Below, one piece after another: positions 6,152 through 9,490 of a stretch of 9,490 nt of DNA. The DNA lies in contig WTCK01000299.1 of assembly GCA_013138615.1 (NCBI GenBank), forward strand, positions 1 through 9,490. Direction: 5' to 3'. The notes below the pieces were generated by a model. The model was not told where the DNA came from. It made no database searches and was given only the letters and a program-made list of their open reading frames with translations. The position numbers and the translations under genes are program-made. Source of the DNA: Candidatus Thorarchaeota archaeon. Its GTDB lineage: Archaea; Asgardarchaeota; Thorarchaeia; Thorarchaeales; Thorarchaeaceae. How positions within the stretch are numbered: the first letter of the stretch is position 1; each line of letters opens with the position of its first letter.

Positions 6152-7450
6152 ATGAAGGCACTTGTATTGACTGCCGGAGTTGGTAAGAGACTTAGGCCAC
6201 TGACCGCTAACAGGTCAAAAACGATGCTGAAGATTGCAGGCCGTCCTGTGTTGCAGTACATTATCGAAAGCTTGAAGGAAAACGGCTTCAAGGATATCAT
6301 CATTGTCGTTGGGCACGGCCGTGATGAAATTATCGAGCACTTCCAACATGGTGCCGAATCAGGCGTAAGGATACGCTATGTAATCCAGCATGAGCAGAAG
6401 GGTGTTGAAGACGCGATACTAACTGCTCGTGATGAGATTGGGAATGACGATGAGTTCCTGCTTGTCAACGGTGACGTTCTTGTGGACTCTGAGATGGTTT
6501 CTCGCACTCTAGCAAATCACGAGAACATGGACGCAGATGTAACAATGCTTGTAACTCTCGTATCCAATCCCGAACAGTTTGGCACGGTTCGGATTGGAAA
6601 GAATGGAGTCGTGGAAATGCTTGTTGAGAAAGGGGGACCCGATCGCTATGTCAGCAACTATGCGGTGGCCGGGGTATCAGTGTTTTCAACTAAAACACTA
6701 CCTCTCCTCGAAGAGCATAAAACCATGGAGCGTACAATCGAGAAGATGATAGAGGCCAAATCAGTAATCGCCGCCGCTGTCTGGGAGAAGGAATGGGCAG
6801 AATTCACTTGGCCCTGGGATGTACTTGAGGCCAATCGGATTGTAATGGACAGGGAGCTTCGTGGGCATGGGACCTTTATTGCTGAAACTGCCGAAATACA
6901 CAGGCATGTTGTAATAGAAGGTCCTGTATTCATCGATGAGAATAGTGTCATACGTCCGGGCACGACCCTAAAGGGGCCAATCTACATAGGTAAGGGAGTG
7001 TACGTAGGTGACCATTCACTCATTCGCAAGTACACCAGCTTATGCGATAACGTGAGCATCGGATATTCTGTTGAGGTACGCAACAGTGTAATCTTCGACA
7101 AAGTCACCGTTGGAAGGATGACCTTCGTAGCAGATTCAATCATCGGTGCAAATACCTGCATCGAATCCGGGGCACAAACTTGGAACTGGCGCCCGGACAA
7201 CAAGCCGTTCCATCTCAATTACATGGACGGGCGCGTGCAGATACCAGTGAGCAAGTTCGGCGCCATTATAGGGGATGGCGTTATCGTGGGTATCAACTCA
7301 GCAATATACCCTGCTCAACGCGTAGGGGAGCACAGTGTCATTGCCCCGGGTTGCATCATTGACAGAGATATACCTCCAAGAAGCGACGTTTCAGCTCAGC
7401 AGAAGCTAATCATCAAACAACGCAAAGACGACGACACCGGCGGCAAGTAA
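6152..7450 (+). CDS. Bifunctional sugar-1-phosphate nucleotidyltransferase/acetyltransferase (archaeal GlmU-like)
   Basis: The archaeal GlmU-like enzyme probably acetylates glucosamine-1-phosphate and couples the product with UTP to give UDP-GlcNAc for surface glycans and lipids; related paralogues make UDP- or dTDP-glucose. Residues 1-230 are a nucleotidyltransferase domain: LTAGVGKRLRPLT at 6-18, Lys23, VNGD at 105-108, and FTWPWDVLEAN at 218-228, typical of archaeal members. Residues 243-405 form a left-handed beta-helix with hexapeptide repeats and the segment GAQTWNWRPDNKPF (340-353), followed by KFGAIIGDGVIVGINSAIYP as in archaeal acetyltransferase domains. Oddities: the usual PKPM is SKTM, and the usual GTADA-type stretch reads GVEDA at 84-88, so nucleotide or sugar preference may differ. 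ATG 6152 fits the family N-terminus and the upstream TATA-like box; ATG 6128 would add eight residues. Confidence 0.85.
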   Translation: MKALVLTAGVGKRLRPLTANRSKTMLKIAGRPVLQYIIESLKENGFKDIIIVVGHGRDEIIEHFQHGAESGVRIRYVIQHEQKGVEDAILTARDEIGNDDEFLLVNGDVLVDSEMVSRTLANHENMDADVTMLVTLVSNPEQFGTVRIGKNGVVEMLVEKGGPDRYVSNYAVAGVSVFSTKTLPLLEEHKTMERTIEKMIEAKSVIAAAVWEKEWAEFTWPWDVLEANRIVMDRELRGHGTFIAETAEIHRHVVIEGPVFIDENSVIRPGTTLKGPIYIGKGVYVGDHSLIRKYTSLCDNVSIGYSVEVRNSVIFDKVTVGRMTFVADSIIGANTCIESGAQTWNWRPDNKPFHLNYMDGRVQIPVSKFGAIIGDGVIVGINSAIYPAQRVGEHSVIAPGCIIDRDIPPRSDVSAQQKLIIKQRKDDDTGGK

Positions 7451-7502
7451 TTTCACACTTCGATATGCTCGATTGCTGAAACTCACATGCCGTCGATGCG
7501 TA

Positions 7503-7528
7503 AGTGAACAATGCTATCCTTGTTCATT
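7503..7528 (+). other. Stem-loop downstream of the GlmU-like gene
   Basis: AGTGAACAA (7503-7511) can pair with TTGTTCATT (7520-7528): nine base pairs including one G-U, closing an eight-base loop, about 53 bases after the stop codon. It may mark the 3' end of the transcript or be a regulatory site in the 196-base gap. A T-rich patch (ATTTTGTTCT, 7564-7573) follows some 35 bases later. I see no tRNA or gene in the rest of the gap. Confidence 0.3.
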
Positions 7529-7587
7529 GGCTTATGGACCCGTTTCCTGCAATCATAGCAACTATTTTGTTCTAATGCATGAGCATC

Positions 7588-7594
7588 TTTAAAA
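7588..7594 (+). promoter_or_regulatory. TATA box for the eS25-like gene
   Basis: TTTAAAA, a good archaeal TATA match. Initiation about 26 bases downstream (near 7615-7620) leaves a leader of about 30 bases before the ribosome-binding site and the ATT codon at 7647, but almost 100 bases before the first conventional start, GTG 7713. Confidence 0.45.
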
Positions 7595-7638
7595 GCCGAA
7601 CCCAAAACGTTCGCGGTGACCCCCTGGGAACTAATCTA

Positions 7639-7644
7639 GGAGAG
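7639..7644 (+). promoter_or_regulatory. Ribosome-binding site that points to a non-ATG start for eS25
   Basis: GGAGAG sits just before an in-frame ATT (7647-7649) and far from GTG 7713, which has only a weak GAG before it. Combined with the TATA box at 7588, it indicates that translation begins at or near 7647. A single T-to-G change at 7649 would make an ordinary ATG. Confidence 0.45.
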
Positions 7645-7646
7645 TA

Positions 7647-8363
7647 ATTGCTATCAGCCGCAAGAAGTGGGGACGAACAGCAACAAAGACAGAAAGAATC
7701 GTCCGAGATGCTGTGCCCAAACCAGAAACAATTGGCGAAATCGATGAGTACGTGAAGAAGGCTAAATCCATCACAAGCTATGACCTTGCCAAACGGTTCA
7801 ATATCAGAATGAGCATCGCACGCAAGATTCTCAAAGGCAAGGAAAAGGAAGGTGTGATTGTTCCCTATATTCACGATAGTGGTTTTGTTGTCTACACAAC
7901 TCCAGCAGAGATCGAGAAGCGGGAAGGCGGCAAACCAATTATGCTTGTGGACGTCCTTGAGGAAATTGCATCTTCTGCGGTCAAGCGTCCTGTGATAGCT
8001 ACGGAAACGGACATAGCTCCTAGTGCAGCTTCAGCTGCTGAATCGGCAAAACCTGGCAAACATGCACGGCAGCGACGTGCTCTTGACGATCGCAAGGAAA
8101 AAGAGAAGGCGCGGCAACCTGAGATTGTAGTTGAGCCCCTTGAGGAATCTCCTACTGTTGAATCTCCAAAACCTGAAGTGAAGAAGCCCAAGAAGAAAGT
8201 CACTAAGAAGAAGGCTGAAGTAAAGCCCAAGAAGAAAGTGACCACGAAGAAGGTTGAAACAAAACCCAAGAAGAAAGTGACCACGAAAAAAGCTGAAGCA
8301 AAGCCCAAGAAGAAAGTCACCAAGAAGAAGACGGAAACAAAGCCCAAGAAGAAAACCCCCTAG
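7647..8363 (+). CDS. Ribosomal protein eS25-like winged-helix protein with lysine-rich repeat tail
   Basis: The core matches archaeal/eukaryotic eS25 of the small ribosomal subunit: counting from GTG 7713, residues 19-62 read as the winged helix (SITSYDLAKRFNIRMSIARK, then KEKEGVIVPYI and GFVVYT). The basic N-terminal extension typical of eS25 appears only if translation starts upstream: the frame is open from 7635 and reads AISRKKWGRTATKTERIVRD directly before the GTG. I therefore extend the gene to the ATT at 7647, which follows GGAGAG; the conservative start is GTG 7713 (216 residues). After the wing comes a charged linker and then a tail of four 13-residue repeats (KPKKKVTKKKAEV type, residues 158-209) plus a partial copy. 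Such a tail is not part of ordinary eS25 and resembles histone H1 or nucleoid-protein tails, so RNA or DNA binding is likely. A free-standing DNA-binding protein is the alternative. Confidence 0.65.
   Translation: MAISRKKWGRTATKTERIVRDAVPKPETIGEIDEYVKKAKSITSYDLAKRFNIRMSIARKILKGKEKEGVIVPYIHDSGFVVYTTPAEIEKREGGKPIMLVDVLEEIASSAVKRPVIATETDIAPSAASAAESAKPGKHARQRRALDDRKEKEKARQPEIVVEPLEESPTVESPKPEVKKPKKKVTKKKAEVKPKKKVTTKKVETKPKKKVTTKKAEAKPKKKVTKKKTETKPKKKTP
8184..8360 (+). repeat. 39-base tandem repeat encoding the Lys-rich tail
   Basis: Four full units of 39 bases (8184-8222, 8223-8261, 8262-8300, 8301-8339) and a partial fifth ending at the stop codon. Each encodes 13 residues of the form KPKKKVT(K/T)KK(A/V/T)E(V/T/A). 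Most substitutions are at fixed positions, in keeping with in-frame duplication followed by divergence. Confidence 0.9.
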
Positions 8364-8622
8364 GGAATAAACGTCGCTGTTTCCTGGTCGACCCTGCAAC
8401 GCCATAATTTAGTTCATGTGCCTTCCTGCATCCTGATTCGACCAGGCAGACATCAACTCGGATACTTCCTCAAAATGATTGATTGAGGATGATGCAGGAG
8501 AAAGAATTTCTTGCGACATCGAGGATGTAGTTTCCTTCCCCGATGCGCAAGTTATGCTGCTGGATGACCGTGGTCATTAAGACGGATTGATGGTTGACAT
8601 TGGACTTACTTCGAATACGCTT
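8364..8622. other. Convergent intergenic region with interleaved inverted repeats
   Basis: No credible gene is visible in these 259 bases between two converging genes. Three perfect inverted repeats occur: CCTGGTCGA (8383-8391) with TCGACCAGG (8438-8446); CCTGCATC (8425-8432) with GATGCAGG (8491-8498); and TCCTCAA (8467-8473) with TTGAGGA (8483-8489, nine-base loop). The first two interleave, the third nests inside the second. A further palindrome, ATGACC-GT-GGTCAT (8564-8577), resembles a dimeric operator. A structured RNA, 3' end structures of both transcripts, or chance are all possible. Confidence 0.4.
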
Positions 8623-9207
8623 CTACTTCAGTCCCGCTACCTGTTTATCAAGATCCTCCAGCTGCGTGTCCAGTTCTGCCTCTTTAGCCTTGTAGTCGTC
8701 TTCAGGTATGTACCCGCGCATGTAATCAAAGCGCAAGTCAGTAAGCTGAGCCTTCAGGCGATCTTTTTGCTGCAACAGGAAATCGAGTTGATCACTTCCT
8801 TCGGCAGCTTCAGCTGCTGGTTCCACCACTTCTGGGGTGGGCTCAGGAGCTGGTTCCACCACTTCTGGAGTGGACTCAGGAACTGGTTCCACCGCCCCTG
8901 GAGTGGGCTCGGGTTCAGGTTCCGGCGCAATCTCCGACTCGGGAGTAGGAACTGCTTCCGGAGCCGGAGCTTCAACTTTTGGGGCTGAAGCCTTTATGCT
9001 TTCCATCATTTCCATATTCTTGCGAAGAGTATCGATTTGGTTTGCGATTTCTGTAAACGAGTCGTTGATTGTCTGGTTGATTGACAACTTCATTTTAGCA
9101 AAGTTCTCTGCCAACTCATCCGCCAATTTCTTGGTTTCAGCGACCTTGTTCGCAAACTCTGCGATCTCTTCCATCTGCTTCTGCATAGCACTGAAATCAA
9201 AGGACAT
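8623..9207 (-). CDS. Coiled-coil protein with Pro/Glu 11-residue repeats, unknown function
   Basis: A 194-residue acidic protein in three parts. Residues about 1-70 are a probable coiled coil (MQKQMEEIAEFANKVAETKK onward, with regular hydrophobic spacing). Residues about 72-135 are a Pro/Glu/Ala-rich, presumably extended linker with 11-residue repeats (EPEPEPTPGAV, EPVPESTPEVV, EPAPEPTPEVV). Residues about 140-194 form a second helical hairpin or coiled coil; its LRFDYMRGYIPEDDYKAKEAEL pattern (Gly-Tyr-Ile turn, Glu-Glu-type helix cap, Lys, Glu-Leu) recalls SHOCT-like short helical modules, by eye only. No signal peptide or membrane segment. ATG 9207 is preceded by AGGTGG (9213-9218 on the complement) six to seven bases away. 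It lies 105 bases downstream of an Arf-like GTPase gene on the same strand, so co-transcription and a scaffold or effector role are conceivable but unproven. Confidence 0.75.
   Translation of the reverse strand: MSFDFSAMQKQMEEIAEFANKVAETKKLADELAENFAKMKLSINQTINDSFTEIANQIDTLRKNMEMMESIKASAPKVEAPAPEAVPTPESEIAPEPEPEPTPGAVEPVPESTPEVVEPAPEPTPEVVEPAAEAAEGSDQLDFLLQQKDRLKAQLTDLRFDYMRGYIPEDDYKAKEAELDTQLEDLDKQVAGLK
8817..8915 (-). repeat. 33-base tandem repeat in the Pro/Glu linker
   Basis: CTGGTTCCACC recurs at 8817, 8850 and 8883, a 33-base period (three copies, the third more diverged). On the coding (minus) strand each unit gives 11 residues of the form EPxPExTPxVV. The period is a multiple of three, so copy-number change would keep the frame. 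Confidence 0.85.
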
Positions 9208-9214
9208 GTATAGC

Positions 9215-9224
9215 CACCTAGGTG
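9215..9224. promoter_or_regulatory. Perfect palindrome overlapping a ribosome-binding site
   Basis: CACCTAGGTG is a ten-base perfect palindrome covering part of the AGGTGG ribosome-binding sequence of the coiled-coil gene. It could bind a regulator or fold weakly in the mRNA leader; a chance match is equally plausible. Confidence 0.2.
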
Positions 9225-9312
9225 TGCTCTTTCTACTTTGAACATCAATATTCTCGTTCTTAACCTTTGTCGTGACCTACCTACAATTCAATATGCCACT
9301 GTACACATTGAA

Positions 9313-9490
9313 CTATGCAATCTTGTCAGCCTTCCCTTCGAGAATGGCCTTTCTAATGATTTGGATGAGCCTTTCGCGGTATGAGATGTCGATGGCTACT
9401 AGCTCGTAAGTAGGAATGCTCAATATCTGTCCTACCCGCTCGGGGGTCAGTGCAGTTGGAAGGTCTTGCTTGTTGGCAATGCCAATCACC
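9313..9490 (-). CDS. Arf/MglA-like small GTPase, C-terminal fragment (gene continues past the window)
   Basis: Reading the complement from 9489 to the TAG at 9313-9315 gives 58 residues with no stop. They contain VIGIANKQDLPTALTPERVG, the NKxD guanine-specificity (G4) motif in the ANKQDLPxAL context typical of Arf-family and related archaeal Ras-superfamily GTPases. It then continues ILSIPTYELVAIDIS and a final helix (RERLIQIIRKAI) with a short basic tail. The eukaryotic-type G5 motif (TSA/TCA) is replaced by AIDIS. The P-loop and switch regions lie outside the window. Such small GTPases regulate membrane or cell-polarity processes in eukaryotes and bacteria and are numerous in Asgard archaea. 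It is on the same strand as, and upstream of, the coiled-coil protein gene. Confidence 0.85.
   Translation of the reverse strand, partial: VIGIANKQDLPTALTPERVGQILSIPTYELVAIDISYRERLIQIIRKAILEGKADKIA

Noticed and set aside
8184..8339. CRISPR-like regular repeat
   Set aside because: The 39-base units are directly adjacent with no spacers and are in-frame coding repeats.
7892..8405. Two long minus-strand frames rich in Phe/Leu/Gly repeats
   Set aside because: They are the complement of the Lys-rich 39-base repeats; the apparent hydrophobic repeats are artefacts of that composition.
8837..9241. Plus-strand frame with Gly/Ser/Thr repeats (SGAGSTTSGV-like)
   Set aside because: It is the shadow of the Pro/Glu repeat protein on the minus strand, which has a better start, a ribosome-binding site and coherent coiled-coil ends.

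Overview
The window looks like part of an archaeal genome, most likely an Asgard archaeon (Thorarchaeia-like is my best guess, not provable here). Supporting signs are a ribosomal protein eS25-like gene, a stand-alone AlaX editing protein, an archaeal-type bifunctional sugar-phosphate nucleotidyltransferase, an Arf/MglA-like small GTPase fragment, domains of tetrahydromethanopterin-linked C1 metabolism (Fae), AT-rich TATA-like boxes about 25-60 bases before several starts, and short Shine-Dalgarno sequences.

Layout. Positions 1-2137 (+) hold two adjacent paralogues, each a DapA-family pyruvate aldolase fused to a formaldehyde-activating enzyme (Fae) domain; the first is cut by the left edge. 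Positions 2138-2436 are non-coding with two possible hairpins and a promoter for a 63-residue basic orphan protein (2437-2628). An M20 metallopeptidase/deacylase (2759-3907, +) converges on larB (3928-4710, -). A divergent promoter region separates larB from a single-pass membrane protein (4823-5356) that is tightly followed by alaX (5363-6088). A GlmU-like enzyme follows (6152-7450), then an eS25-like winged-helix protein with a lysine-rich repeat tail (7647-8363). A 259-base convergent intergenic region contains interleaved inverted repeats. On the minus strand lie a coiled-coil, Pro/Glu-repeat protein (8623-9207) and, upstream of it, the 3' end of an Arf-like GTPase gene (9313 to beyond 9490).

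Most striking is the tandem DapA-Fae pair. One Fae copy has lost the catalytic histidine but keeps the central signature; the other keeps the histidine and the C-terminal tail but has lost the central signature. The aldolase domain lacks residues diagnostic of true dihydrodipicolinate synthase. A coherent but unproven reading is a heteromeric enzyme that makes or consumes formaldehyde (for example by cleaving 4-hydroxy-2-oxobutanoate to pyruvate and formaldehyde) and hands it to a tetrahydromethanopterin-type carrier. The other genes are mostly housekeeping: translation quality control, nickel-pincer cofactor synthesis, sugar nucleotide synthesis and the ribosome. The coiled-coil protein beside an Arf-like GTPase is a candidate for Asgard-specific GTPase biology.
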